Source of the DNA: JALSJK01 sp964530345
GTDB taxonomy: Bacteria > Pseudomonadota > Gammaproteobacteria > Methylococcales > Methylomonadaceae
NCBI GenBank assembly: GCA_964530345.1
Contig: CAZGYJ010000098.1
Location: 1 to 11,526 of the forward strand
Direction of reading: 5' to 3'
DNA length: 11,526 nt
The notes beneath the pieces are model-generated. The model was not told the origin of the DNA and did no database searches. It was given only the letters and a program-made list of their open reading frames with translations. Both the position numbers and the translations under genes were made by a program. Shown in pieces: positions 1 through 7,795 of this stretch. Each line of letters starts with the position of its first letter. Position 1 is the first letter of the stretch.

Positions 1-64
1 TGGGTTAGCGTAACCCAACATTTTCTGGATTTTGTCGGGTTACGCTATCGCTAACTCGACCTAC
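1..64. repeat. Palindromic intergenic repeat (partial, cut by window start)
   Basis: Two related palindromic blocks lie here. Bases 2-16 read GGGTTA-GCG-TAACCC. Bases 34-60 form an imperfect inverted repeat with arms GTCGGGTTA and TAACTCGAC (one G.T pair) around CGCTATCGC. The element ends near GACCTAC at 58-64. The GGGTTA/TAACCC wording resembles dispersed intergenic repeats I recall from gammaproteobacterial genomes, but copy number cannot be judged from one window. The left part is outside the window. Confidence 0.6.
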
Positions 65-77
65 AAAGTAATGAGGT

Positions 78-101
78 TTATGGTGCATGGAAGCACCATA
101 A
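78..101 (-). terminator. Hairpin just after the lemA-TPM operon stop; possible terminator
   Basis: Perfect 9-bp inverted repeat TTATGGTGC (78-86) and GCACCATAA (93-101) with a 6-nt loop. On the minus strand it begins 5 nt after the stop codon of the last gene of the lemA operon (107-109), the usual place for a transcription terminator. No clear run of U follows on that strand, so it may be a weak terminator or only an mRNA 3'-end stabilising hairpin. Confidence 0.45.
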
Positions 102-106
102 TCAAG

Positions 107-604
107 CTATAGTATTACTGGTTTATTCGACAATTCATTGATATTTCCAGCATTTGCAGGATAAAGAGTAACCAATAACCGGGTAATTTCTTCAATTCCT
201 TTTAAAACACCTGTTTCAAACTGCTTTTTTCGAAAAAAGCTTTCCATCAAGCGACAAATTCGTAACCATTCCTTAGAATCAACCTTTTTATTAATATCTC
301 TGTCCGCAATAATTTCAATAGTTCGATCAGCCAACAACAAATAAATCAACACGCCGTTATTTTGCTCGGTATCCCATACTCTTAATTCAGAAAACACATC
401 TACACCACGATCAAAGCAGCTTATGTCTTGCACTAGTTCAACAAAACTCAATGAACTTTCAACTGCAAACCGAATTTCAGCGTTGTGTCTGGTTTCGGAA
501 TGTTGAATTGCTTTTTCAATTTTTTTTAACGACGCAGGCGGAAATTTACGCCTAACCAGCCAGGGCGGGTATAACAAATGTTTAAACAAACGGCTAATTT
601 TCAT
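107..604 (-). CDS. Small TPM-domain protein (COG3762-like)
   Basis: This is a 165-residue protein without signal peptide or convincing membrane segment. It carries a TPM-type fold: an N-terminal helix (about 22-38), a strand with NAEIRFAVE (41-49), then the signature block W77-D-T-E-x-N-N-G-V-L-I-Y (to 88), L91-A-D-R and I99-A-D-R (91-102), followed by C-terminal helices. TPM domains occur in membrane-associated proteins of poorly defined role; the plant and cyanobacterial members are linked to photosystem II repair. I chose the ATG at 604. It has a strong ribosome-binding site AGGAGG (forward strand 613-618) 8 nt upstream and begins one base after the stop of the preceding gene. An upstream in-frame ATG near 763 would run back through the Gly-rich tail of that gene and is unlikely. 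The gene is third in a lemA-ygcG-TPM operon, a common arrangement. Specific function unknown. Confidence 0.85.
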   Translation of the reverse strand: MKISRLFKHLLYPPWLVRRKFPPASLKKIEKAIQHSETRHNAEIRFAVESSLSFVELVQDISCFDRGVDVFSELRVWDTEQNNGVLIYLLLADRTIEIIADRDINKKVDSKEWLRICRLMESFFRKKQFETGVLKGIEEITRLLVTLYPANAGNINELSNKPVIL

Positions 605-605
605 C

Positions 606-1499
606 TTACCATCCTCCTGAAGCGCCGCCGCCGCCAAAACTGCCCCCACCTCCACCTCCAAATCCACCCCCTCCTGACCAGCCTCCTCTACCGGACCATC
701 CACCACCAAAGCCACCTCCATAATATCCCCCGCGGCCACCGGGAAAGTTACTCCTTCCACCACTGGTAAACATCAAGGCAAGAAAAAAAATAGCGACACC
801 TGCTAAAATGCTGGCAACCAATGTTGCAGTAATTGACCAGGTTAAAAGTCCGGCGATGCCGCCTGCAACGCCAGATCCAATTAGTCGGCCAAATAACGAT
901 CTGAATGCTGGCGCGAAAAACAGAATAAAAACCAGAAAAAACAGCAAATCCTGAACTCCAGGCTCTCGATAATCATCGTGCTGTTTGGGTGGTGGTAAAG
1001 GTTCGCCCTCTATCAGCCTGATCAATTGATGAACGCCAGCAACAATACCACCGTAAAAATCACCCACTTTGAAATATGGAGTGATAATTTCACTGATGAC
1101 CCTTTTAGCAATAGCATCTGGTATAACACCCTCAAGTCCATAGCCTACTTCAATACGAAGTTTTCTGTCGTTTTTAGCTATCAGTAACAGCACCCCATCA
1201 TCAACCTCTTTTCTTCCTAATTGCCATTTTTCTACAACACGAATTGCATATTGCTCAATAGTTTCGGGCGTGGTTGTTGGTACAATCAAAACTGCAAGCT
1301 GGCTTCCTTTGGTTTTTTCAAGCTGTTTTAATTGTTCTTCCAGAAGTTGTTTCTGTGTGGGTGTTAATGTGTTGGTTAAATCAACTACCCTGCTTTTAAA
1401 CTCTGGAATCGGCTGCTCTGCCTGAACATTTTTTATACCTAGCAGACAAAAAAACAAAAAGGAAATCAGAACACGCTGATATAAAGAGGAAGTGTTCAT
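606..1499 (-). CDS. YgcG-type TPM-domain protein with signal peptide and Gly-rich tail
   Basis: This 297-residue protein has three parts. An N-terminal signal peptide has a likely cleavage after VQA (residue 27). A periplasmic TPM domain (about 31-165) carries the family marks R37-V-V-D-L, W92-x-L-G-R-K, D100-D-G-V-L-L-L-I-A and R115-I-E-V-G-Y-G-L-E-G. Hydrophobic segments (about 183-203 and 208-245) precede a glycine/Trp/Phe-rich tail (248-297). This is the COG1512 YgcG architecture, regularly found beside LemA. Its biochemical role is not settled; related TPM proteins have been reported as phosphatases in plants. ATG at 1499 is preferred over a GTG two codons upstream (1505) because it has GGTG at suitable distance. 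The gene starts 23 nt after lemA and its stop is 1 nt before the next start, so translation is probably coupled. The tail is low-complexity coding sequence and causes spurious open frames on both strands. Confidence 0.88.
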   Translation of the reverse strand: MNTSSLYQRVLISFLFFCLLGIKNVQAEQPIPEFKSRVVDLTNTLTPTQKQLLEEQLKQLEKTKGSQLAVLIVPTTTPETIEQYAIRVVEKWQLGRKEVDDGVLLLIAKNDRKLRIEVGYGLEGVIPDAIAKRVISEIITPYFKVGDFYGGIVAGVHQLIRLIEGEPLPPPKQHDDYREPGVQDLLFFLVFILFFAPAFRSLFGRLIGSGVAGGIAGLLTWSITATLVASILAGVAIFFLALMFTSGGRSNFPGGRGGYYGGGFGGGWSGRGGWSGGGGFGGGGGGSFGGGGASGGW

Positions 1500-1522
1500 A
1501 AACACACCGCAATCAAATCAGT

Positions 1523-2137
1523 TTATTGAGCAGGGTTGGGAGCTAAATTGAAATCCACTTTGGGCGGTTTGGAAATTTCATGCTCATTTTCTACGGTAAA
1601 TGTCGGCTTGACTTTAAATCCAAACATCATCGCAGTCAGGTTTGAAGGAAATTTTCTGACAGTTGCATTATATTCCTGGACTGCCTTGATATAACGATTT
1701 CTAGCCACTGCGATTCTGTTTTCAGTTCCTTCAAGCTGCGCCTGAAGATCACGAAAAACTCCATCGGCTTTAAGATTTGGATATTTTTCGGCGACAACTA
1801 ACAGCCGGCCTAAAGCCGAACTCATTTCATTCTGAGCAGCATTGAATTTCTTGAATGCCGCTTCATTGTTAATCAGCTCTGGAGTTGCCTGAATGGCGCC
1901 AACTTTTGCCCGAGCATTAGTTACAGCGGTAAGAACATCTTTTTCATGCGCCGCATAACCTTTAACCACATTGACCAGGTTTGGTATCAAGTCGGCTCTA
2001 CGTTGGTATTGGTTCAATACTTCCGCCCAGGCCGCTTTTATCGCTTCATCCGTTGTTTGCAAGGAATTGTAACCACAGCCTTGAAGCAGAACTGCCAAGG
2101 CCACCCACACTATGGTTCGAAATTTCAGTCTCATCAT
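1523..2137 (-). CDS. lemA: LemA family protein (probable lipoprotein)
   Basis: This protein of about 204 residues belongs to the LemA family. An N-terminal hydrophobic segment ends in a lipobox-like L18-Q19-G20-C21, so it is probably a lipoprotein anchored in the envelope. The conserved LemA helix follows, with Q43-Y-Q-R-R-A-D-L-I-P-N-L-V and KGYAAHE (59-65), then a long alpha-helical body. LemA proteins are envelope proteins of unclear function, and their usual partners are TPM-domain proteins like the two encoded downstream. I chose the ATG at 2137 (or the adjacent ATG at 2134) because AAGGG (forward 2143-2147) lies 5-8 nt upstream. A further ATG at 2173 has no ribosome-binding site and would put 12 extra residues before the signal sequence. 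It is the first gene of the minus-strand operon and divergent from hyfB. Confidence 0.92.
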   Translation of the reverse strand: MMRLKFRTIVWVALAVLLQGCGYNSLQTTDEAIKAAWAEVLNQYQRRADLIPNLVNVVKGYAAHEKDVLTAVTNARAKVGAIQATPELINNEAAFKKFNAAQNEMSSALGRLLVVAEKYPNLKADGVFRDLQAQLEGTENRIAVARNRYIKAVQEYNATVRKFPSNLTAMMFGFKVKPTFTVENEHEISKPPKVDFNLAPNPAQ

Positions 2138-2523
2138 TCCAGCCCTTATTATTTTTTCTCTGGGCTTTAGCATATCAAAATTAATTAGGACATGATATGG
2201 TTAAGCCAACCCTACAAAAAGATCCGATGACAACTTTGCGGTGCATAAATTTTATACTCGTCACAATTCGTAAAATTATGTTTTCTTTGAGTAGAAAGAA
2301 CAAAACCTAAATGTTTCTCTGTGTTTGGCAAACATAATATTTTTGGAGTTTTTTCGATATAAGTTGTAAAATTTTCACAGAGAACTCCATAAATTGAAGT
2401 TCTCGATCACTGTATTAGTCCTGTTTCTGTAATCTGCAAATCGGCTTGGGCTTATCCATATAGAAAAGGTTTGGATGTTTTTTTATTCCATGGCTTTGCA
2501 TAGAATGTTTAGCTTTTCAACAA

Positions 2524-2551
2524 GCAAATAGCACTTTAAGGATCTATTTGC
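2524..2551. promoter_or_regulatory. 8-bp inverted repeat overlapping the hyf promoter; possible operator
   Basis: Perfect inverted repeat GCAAATAG-N12-CTATTTGC. Its right arm overlaps the candidate -35 element of the hyf operon, a position where a dimeric repressor would block transcription. It is followed by T-rich sequence (2558-2568), so an early-termination hairpin is an alternative reading, although the stem is AT-rich and weak. The binding protein is unknown and no regulator gene is present in the window. Confidence 0.35.
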
Positions 2552-2575
2552 CTGTGCTTTTATTTTTTATATAAC
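2548..2575 (+). promoter_or_regulatory. Candidate sigma-70 promoter for the hyf operon, placed for a leaderless start
   Basis: TTGCCT (2548-2553, 4 of 6 matches to TTGACA) and TATAAC (2570-2575, 5 of 6 to TATAAT) are separated by 16 nt. The -10 box ends 6 nt before the hyfB ATG at 2582, so transcription would start at or next to the start codon. The hyfB start has no Shine-Dalgarno sequence, which agrees with a leaderless message. This is pattern matching only. Confidence 0.35.
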
Positions 2576-2581
2576 CAATCA

Positions 2582-4717
2582 ATGATACTATTTTTAGCCT
2601 ATAGCGCTGTTTTCTTAAGTCTTCTCTCGGGATTACTCGCACTATTGATGCGACAACGTGGTAATGTTTTGAGATTAGGGCTTTATGGCTTGGAAAAAAC
2701 CCCTTTTCTACCTCGGAGTTGTATTCAGCTATTTACAGAATATCTTACTGAGCAAGATTATTCATCACGTTTACAACGTTTAGTTTTTATCCTGTTAGGT
2801 ACTTCGGGTATTTTTGCGATGGTTGCAGGATTATGCGTTTTAATCACTCAAGGTATCGAAATTGATCAACTGAGACTAGGCTTGCCTTGGCTACCTTGGC
2901 ATGTACGTTTTGACAGTTTATCCGGGTTTTTTTATTTAATTATTGGGTTAGCAGTATTTGCCGTCAGTCTGTATGGGCCAGGCTATGTTCAGAGTAATGA
3001 TGAACAACAGCACCCTTTTGCAATATTAGGTTTTTTTACTGGGATTTTTATTGCGGGAATGCTGATGGTGTTGTTGGCAGATGATGCTTTCTTTTTTATG
3101 ATCGCCTGGGAATTAATGTCTGTTAGCAGTTATTTTCTCGTTGCATTCAAACATGAACATTCAGCTAATCGTCGTGCCGCGTTTTTGTATTTAATAATGG
3201 CACAAGTGGGTGCTTTGTTCATTATCCTTGGTTTTGGCATTTTAGCCAGTTACGCAGACAGTTTTCGTTTTACTTTTGATGCCTTACGTAACGCAGAATT
3301 ATCGACAAGTTGGGCAAATATTGCTTTTATTTTAGCGTTGCTAGGATTTGGCATGAAAGCAGGACTGGTACCAGTACATGTCTGGTTACCCGAAGCTCAC
3401 CCTGTCGCACCGTCTCATATTTCTGCCTTAATGAGTGGCGTAATGCTTAAAGTTGCTTTGTATGGAATCATTCGCTTTTGTTTTGACTTGTTGGGTGATG
3501 TCCATACGTACTGGGGCGTGACGTTGTTGATTATGGGTGCATTTTCTGCTTTGGGGGGTATTTTTTACGCGCTGATGCAAGCCAATCTAAAACGTCTGTT
3601 AGCGTATAGTTCCGTTGAAAATATGGGTATTGTTTTTATGGTACTGGGGTTGTCCATGATTTTTAAAGCGCATGGTTATGAAAAAATTGCAACTTTAGGT
3701 TTTATTGCCGCTTTATTCCATGCTTTTAACCACGCCTTATTTAAAAACTTATTGTTTTTAGGGGCAGGGGTAATTCAACAACAGGTTCACGAATTAAATA
3801 TAGATGCAATGGGTGGGTTGATAAAACGCATGCCGCATACCAGTAAATTGATGTTAGTTGCTTGCATGAGCATTTCCTCTTTACCTCTTTTTAATGGATT
3901 TGTTTCTGAATGGTTGGCTTTTCAAACAGCGTTACAGGTTGATGTACTTGATAGTGAAGTTTTACGCAGCCTTATTCCTGTTGCTGCTGCGGCTTTGGCA
4001 TTAACGGCAGCTTTGGCTGCAGCTTGTTTTGTTAAGGTTTATGGCACAATATTTTTGGGGCAAGCACGTTCACGGAATAGTGCAAAAGCACAGGAAATTG
4101 GTGATAAAGGCATGTTGGCCGGTTTAAGTATATTGGCTAGCCTATGCTTTTTATTTGGTATCTTCCCGGCAATGGTAATTCAGTTACTTAATCAAGTTTC
4201 CAGTCAAATTTTAGGACAAAGCTCTGCAAATACGATTGCTGCTGATTGGTTATGGCTTGCTCCAATTTCAGCTAACCATGCTTCTTATGCGGCTCCTTTC
4301 GTACTTTGTGGGGTCATCATTGCGGGCGGTATTAGTTTTAAATATCTACGCCGCGATCCCGCCATGACATTGCGAAAATCGGATAGTTGGGACTGTGGTT
4401 ATGGTGGCTTAACGCCTAGAATGCAGTATGGATGCACTGCTTTTAGTATGCCATTTAGACGCATTTTTGCCTATATTTGGCAAATAGAAGAGAAAATTGA
4501 TAAGCAACATCAAGGAGGACTCTCCCAACAAGTTACGGAGATACATTATCAGCTCAGTATACAAGACCATTGCTGGGCGAAAATTTATAACCCTATAGAA
4601 AGGATTGTAAATCAATTAGCCCGATTTGTTGGACGGATTCAGACTGGAAATATACGCGTGTATTTAGCGTATTCTTTCGCAACATTGATTTTATTGTTAT
4701 GGGTGGTCAGCTTATGA
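2582..4717 (+). CDS. hyfB: Hydrogenase-4 component B-like antiporter subunit (HyfB)
   Basis: This 711-residue polytopic inner-membrane protein belongs to the NuoL/MrpA-like proton-conducting family, in the HyfB/HycC branch. In the complex it would form an ion-translocating module of the membrane arm. Visible functional residues are E177 in WELMS (TM5-type Glu), K259 before GLVPVHVWLPEAHP (261-274, TM7-type Lys), H380 and H384 in the FHAFNHALFKN region, and E443 in GFVSEW. The KRLLAYSSVENMG block (337-349) is also conserved. The C-terminal WDCGYG...LTPRMQY segment (603-616) and a final membrane span (about 693-710) are typical of HyfB, whose E. coli relative has 672 residues. The ATG at 2582 has no Shine-Dalgarno sequence; no better start is seen. 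It is the first gene of the six-gene operon, and its TGA overlaps the hyfC ATG (ATGA). Confidence 0.93.
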   Translation: MILFLAYSAVFLSLLSGLLALLMRQRGNVLRLGLYGLEKTPFLPRSCIQLFTEYLTEQDYSSRLQRLVFILLGTSGIFAMVAGLCVLITQGIEIDQLRLGLPWLPWHVRFDSLSGFFYLIIGLAVFAVSLYGPGYVQSNDEQQHPFAILGFFTGIFIAGMLMVLLADDAFFFMIAWELMSVSSYFLVAFKHEHSANRRAAFLYLIMAQVGALFIILGFGILASYADSFRFTFDALRNAELSTSWANIAFILALLGFGMKAGLVPVHVWLPEAHPVAPSHISALMSGVMLKVALYGIIRFCFDLLGDVHTYWGVTLLIMGAFSALGGIFYALMQANLKRLLAYSSVENMGIVFMVLGLSMIFKAHGYEKIATLGFIAALFHAFNHALFKNLLFLGAGVIQQQVHELNIDAMGGLIKRMPHTSKLMLVACMSISSLPLFNGFVSEWLAFQTALQVDVLDSEVLRSLIPVAAAALALTAALAAACFVKVYGTIFLGQARSRNSAKAQEIGDKGMLAGLSILASLCFLFGIFPAMVIQLLNQVSSQILGQSSANTIAADWLWLAPISANHASYAAPFVLCGVIIAGGISFKYLRRDPAMTLRKSDSWDCGYGGLTPRMQYGCTAFSMPFRRIFAYIWQIEEKIDKQHQGGLSQQVTEIHYQLSIQDHCWAKIYNPIERIVNQLARFVGRIQTGNIRVYLAYSFATLILLLWVVSL

Positions 4718-5658
4718 ACTGGATTTTAGCGCTGATTCAAACTCTGCTTTTTATCACCTTAGCGCCACTGTTAACTGGTTGGATAAAATGCTGTAAATGT
4801 TTTTTGCAAAATCGTAAAGCTCCTTCTTTATTCCAACCTTATCGGGATTTGTGGAAATTAACCCATAAGCAACCGGTGGTCTCTGATCAGGCATCTTGGT
4901 TATTTGTGATTTCACCGTACATTATTTTTTCGGCTATGGTTCTGGCAGCCAGTGTAGTGCCATTAATCGCAGTCAATCTGCCCACGGCTGCCAGTGCAGA
5001 TATAATCGTATTAGTTGGTTTTTTTGCTTTTGCCCGGTTTTTTCTTGCGCTGGCAGGTTTGGATATTGGAACCGCGTTTGGAGGAATGGGCGCTTCTCGT
5101 GAGATGACAATTTCATCATTAGCGGAACCCGCTATGTTGATGGCTATTTTCACACTGACAATGACTGCTGCTAGTACCAATCTATCGCTTGCAATCGGTT
5201 ACGTATTAGATCATGGTATTGTACTAAGACCTTCATTTATATTTGCTCTGTTTGCCATGTTATTGGTGGCGATTGCTGAAACTGGGCGTATCCCAGTGGA
5301 TAACCCTGCCACGCATTTGGAACTAACCATGATTCACGAAGCAATGATTCTGGAATATAGTGGTCGACATCTGGCATTAATCGAATGGGCCAGCCAGTTG
5401 AAACTAATGTTATACGGGGTTTTGATTGCCAATATTTTTTTCCCATGGGGTATTGCCGAACAATTGAGCATCACGGCATTAGGCCATGGTTTATTACATA
5501 TTGTTGGAAAATTGGCTATCTTGGCTGTTTTACTAGCTTTTTCAGAAACGCTATTTGCCAAAATGCGGTTATTTAGAGTGCAGGAATATCTGAGCTTTGC
5601 TTACCTTTTAGGTTTACTGGGCATGTTAAGCCATATCATTTTGGAGGCATCACGCTAG
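4714..5658 (+). CDS. hyfC: Hydrogenase-4 component C-like membrane anchor subunit (HyfC)
   Basis: This 314-residue protein is of the NuoH/HycD/HyfC family, the membrane anchor that links the redox module to the antiporter-like subunits. E. coli HycD and HyfC are about 307-322 residues. It has about eight membrane spans. The diagnostic cytoplasmic loops are present: QPYRDLWKL (41-49), G123-G-M-G-A-S-R-E with SLAEPAML (135-142), and the acidic loop AETGRIPVDNPATHLELTM (188-206) followed by IHEAMILEYSG. Acidic residues E189, D196, E203, E209 and E214 are retained, as expected for a proton/ion path next to the hydrophilic arm. The start at 4714 overlaps the hyfB stop (ATGA) and has GGTGG upstream. 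A longer in-frame ATG at 4699 would add five residues and is less likely. It ends in TAGTG, overlapping the next start by one base. Confidence 0.93.
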   Translation: MNWILALIQTLLFITLAPLLTGWIKCCKCFLQNRKAPSLFQPYRDLWKLTHKQPVVSDQASWLFVISPYIIFSAMVLAASVVPLIAVNLPTAASADIIVLVGFFAFARFFLALAGLDIGTAFGGMGASREMTISSLAEPAMLMAIFTLTMTAASTNLSLAIGYVLDHGIVLRPSFIFALFAMLLVAIAETGRIPVDNPATHLELTMIHEAMILEYSGRHLALIEWASQLKLMLYGVLIANIFFPWGIAEQLSITALGHGLLHIVGKLAILAVLLAFSETLFAKMRLFRVQEYLSFAYLLGLLGMLSHIILEASR

Positions 5659-6335
5659 TGAATATAGAAAACCTGGATTTTTTTGCTCAAGCGATTTTAT
5701 CGATTGCTGCCTTGATAGGACTCACTTCTTTTTTAATGCTTGGGCAGGGTCGATTATTACGATTGGTGTTTGTATTTGCCTTACAAGGCTTGCTTTTATG
5801 TTCAGCCACAGCATTGGCTGCTTATAGTTTAAATAATTATCATTTATTTATTTCAGCAGGCATAACGCTCGCCTTGAAAGTATTTTTTATACCTTGGATG
5901 CTCAAACGGCAAATTCTAAAAATGAAAATTCATCGTGATGTGGAAGCCCTAAAGAATAAAACAGCGGTGATGTTAGGCGGAGCCAGTTTGGTTATTTTTA
6001 GTTATTATGTATTACACCCCGTTTTGAATGACACCCCTGTCGTGATGCTGAATGCACTGGCAACTAGTTTATCTGTGGTTCTTTTAGGCATGTTATTGAT
6101 GATTTCACATCGTCAGGCTATTGCACATGTAGTCGGCTTTATGTCGATAGAAAATGGATTATTTTTTGCTGCAATTGTTTCTACCAGCGGAATGCCTATG
6201 GTGGTTGAATTAGGAATTGCCTTTGATGTACTTGTTGCCGCAATCCTGTTTGGTATCTTTTTTCTACACATTCGTAGCAGCATTGATTCTTTGGATGTAG
6301 ATATGCTAAATCGTTTGAATGAGTTAGAAAAATGA
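5658..6335 (+). CDS. hyfE: Hydrogenase-4 component E-like membrane subunit (HyfE)
   Basis: This 225-residue membrane protein of the HyfE family (E. coli HyfE has 216) has a C-terminal half related to NuoK. It has about six or seven hydrophobic spans. Family marks are K74 in the span before FFIPW, the block G160-F-M-S-I-E-N-G-L-F (E165 in the membrane) and E184-L-G-I-A-F-D-V-L-V (E184, D190). These buried acids are the presumed ion-path residues. It starts at GTG 5658, where the hyfC TAG and this GTG share a base. GGAGG at 5643-5647 supplies a good ribosome-binding site 10 nt upstream. It ends by ATGA overlap with hyfF. In E. coli hyfD lies between hyfC and hyfE; here nothing does. Confidence 0.9.
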   Translation: MNIENLDFFAQAILSIAALIGLTSFLMLGQGRLLRLVFVFALQGLLLCSATALAAYSLNNYHLFISAGITLALKVFFIPWMLKRQILKMKIHRDVEALKNKTAVMLGGASLVIFSYYVLHPVLNDTPVVMLNALATSLSVVLLGMLLMISHRQAIAHVVGFMSIENGLFFAAIVSTSGMPMVVELGIAFDVLVAAILFGIFFLHIRSSIDSLDVDMLNRLNELEK

Positions 6336-7795
6336 TAGCTGCCTACTTATTGTTATTACTGCCAGTTGCTGGCATTTTATATTTTGCTTTACTAGGACAT
6401 AAACCTCTAATTGGTCGCATCAATGTCTGGTTTAATGCAATCAGCTTATTGATTTCAGTTTGGTTGGCTATCAATGTATTTTTAAACGGGACGATTGTAT
6501 CCGATAGTCTTTTTTTTATAATTGACTCCTTTAATATTTATCTGATCGTGTTAACCGCTTTTGTCGGATTGACGACGGCTATTTTTTCTGATGCCTATAT
6601 GGCGCACGAGGAAGAAATAGGAAAGCTTACTGAAAAGCGGTTAAAAATATATTACTCGATGTATCAGGGTTTTATGTTTGCCATGTATTTGGTTTTGATC
6701 AGCAATAACTTGGGCATGATGTGGGTGGCTATGGAAGGTGCTACGTTGGCTACGGTGATGTTAGTCAGTTTATATCGCACTCCTGAGTCAATTGAAGCTG
6801 CATGGAAATACTTTATCCTTTGTGGTGTCGGTATTGCCCAAGCTTTATTTGGCACCATTTTATTATATTACGCAGCCATTCAAATCAGTGATGCTGAAAA
6901 TGCCTTGCTCTGGTCAGTATTATATGAAAATGCTAAGCAACTCAACCCGGAAATTCTTGAGATAGCCTTTGTCTTTATGCTTGTTGGTTACGGAACTAAA
7001 ATTGGTTTAGTACCTTTACACAATTGGCTGCCAGATGCTCATTCAGAGGGACCTACTCCAATGTCGGCTGTATTATCGGGTTTGTTATTAAATGATGCGC
7101 TTTATGCAGTGGTACGTAATAAAATGTTGGTCGATGGAGCAACTCAATCCAATATTGCCGGATACTTAATGATGGGGTTTGGCTTGTTATCCTTTCTGGT
7201 TGCATCCGTATTTTTACATCGACAGAAAGATATTAAACGACTATTCAGTTATTCCTCCATTGAACACATGGGCTTGATGACCTTTGCTTTTGGACTGGGT
7301 ACGCCACTATCTACGTTTGCCGCCTTACTGCACATGATGGTTCATTCACTAACTAAATCGGCTATTTTTGTCACAGTTGGACATGCGGCACAGATTGCTG
7401 GCACACAAAGTATTGAAAAAATTCGTGGTTTGATCAAAACGCAACCTAAAGTTGGTTGGGGGCTGTTAATTGGTACATTAGCTATTGCTGGATTTCCGCC
7501 TTTTGGTGTCTTTACTAGTGAATTTCTGGTACTACTGGCTACGATGCAAACTTACCCGTGGCTAACACCTTTGTTGCTTTTAGGCGTTGGTTTAGCAGGT
7601 GCAGGACTATTTAGAAATATTCAGCCGATGGTTTATGGCAAACAACCTGAAGGACAGAACCCTATACAAGCAAATTTATTACCTGTGATGATTCATTTAG
7701 CTTTAGTTTTATGGTTAGGATTAGTAATCCCTGGGTTTTTAGCGGACTGGTTTACACAGGCTACGGTGTTAATTTCGGGGAGCGCACCATTATGA
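6332..7795 (+). CDS. hyfF: Hydrogenase-4 component F-like antiporter subunit (HyfF)
   Basis: This 487-residue polytopic protein is of the NuoM/NuoN-like proton-conducting family, HyfF branch (E. coli HyfF has 526). It is the second antiporter-like module of the complex. Key positions are E135 in AMEGATLA (TM5-type Glu), K223 in GYGTKIGLVPLHNWLPDAH (219-237), followed by SEGPTPMSAVLSG (238-250), H338 and K342 in MMVHSLTKSA, and E397 in FTSEFLV. KRLFSYSSIEHMG (302-314) is the common motif of the family. The start ATG at 6332 overlaps the hyfE TGA (ATGA), and its own TGA overlaps the hyfG ATG. Together with HyfB this gives two pumping modules, compared with three in E. coli hydrogenase-4 (HyfB, HyfD, HyfF). 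Confidence 0.92.
   Translation: MIAAYLLLLLPVAGILYFALLGHKPLIGRINVWFNAISLLISVWLAINVFLNGTIVSDSLFFIIDSFNIYLIVLTAFVGLTTAIFSDAYMAHEEEIGKLTEKRLKIYYSMYQGFMFAMYLVLISNNLGMMWVAMEGATLATVMLVSLYRTPESIEAAWKYFILCGVGIAQALFGTILLYYAAIQISDAENALLWSVLYENAKQLNPEILEIAFVFMLVGYGTKIGLVPLHNWLPDAHSEGPTPMSAVLSGLLLNDALYAVVRNKMLVDGATQSNIAGYLMMGFGLLSFLVASVFLHRQKDIKRLFSYSSIEHMGLMTFAFGLGTPLSTFAALLHMMVHSLTKSAIFVTVGHAAQIAGTQSIEKIRGLIKTQPKVGWGLLIGTLAIAGFPPFGVFTSEFLVLLATMQTYPWLTPLLLLGVGLAGAGLFRNIQPMVYGKQPEGQNPIQANLLPVMIHLALVLWLGLVIPGFLADWFTQATVLISGSAPL

Larger units (their letters stand above)
2138..2581. other. Divergent lemA / hyfB intergenic region with inverted repeats
   Basis: The stretch of 444 nt holds no credible gene. 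Perfect inverted repeats seen are: TTCTCTGTG (2315-2323) with CACAGAGAA (2376-2384); GAGAACT (2380-2386) with AGTTCTC (2398-2404); GGAGTT (2345-2350) with AACTCC (2383-2388); an 11-nt palindrome GTTTGGCAAAC (2323-2333); and GCAAATAG (2524-2531) with CTATTTGC (2544-2551). The first three compete for the same bases around 2380-2388. For lemA on the minus strand, TATAAA (forward 2251-2256) could be a -10 box, but no good -35 is found. No sigma-54 or FNR-type site was recognised. Confidence 0.6.

Noticed and set aside
1..64. CRISPR repeat interpretation of the palindromic block
   Set aside because: There is no regular repeat-spacer spacing and no cas gene; the structure fits a dispersed palindromic element.
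605..763. Longer start (ATG near 763) for the small TPM-domain gene
   Set aside because: The extra 53 residues come from reading the Gly-rich tail of the upstream gene in another frame. The ATG at 604 has AGGAGG at ideal spacing.
578..769. Short plus-strand open frame opposite the Gly-rich tail
   Set aside because: It is antisense to low-complexity GGC/GGT codons of the YgcG-type gene, with no ribosome-binding site and a composition dominated by that repeat.
2174..2581. A small gene or sigma-54/FNR site in the intergenic region
   Set aside because: Only very short frames occur (the ATG at 2193 gives about 12 codons). No TGGC-N8-TTGC or TTGAT-N4-ATCAA pattern was found by eye.
4887..5576. 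Several open frames of 60-100 codons inside hyfC on both strands
   Set aside because: They overlap a well-conserved membrane protein gene and show no domain or translation signal of their own.
7711..7791. Longer start for hyfG inside hyfF
   Set aside because: The added residues are out-of-frame hyfF sequence. The ATG at 7792 has GGGGAG upstream and the ATGA overlap used elsewhere in the operon.
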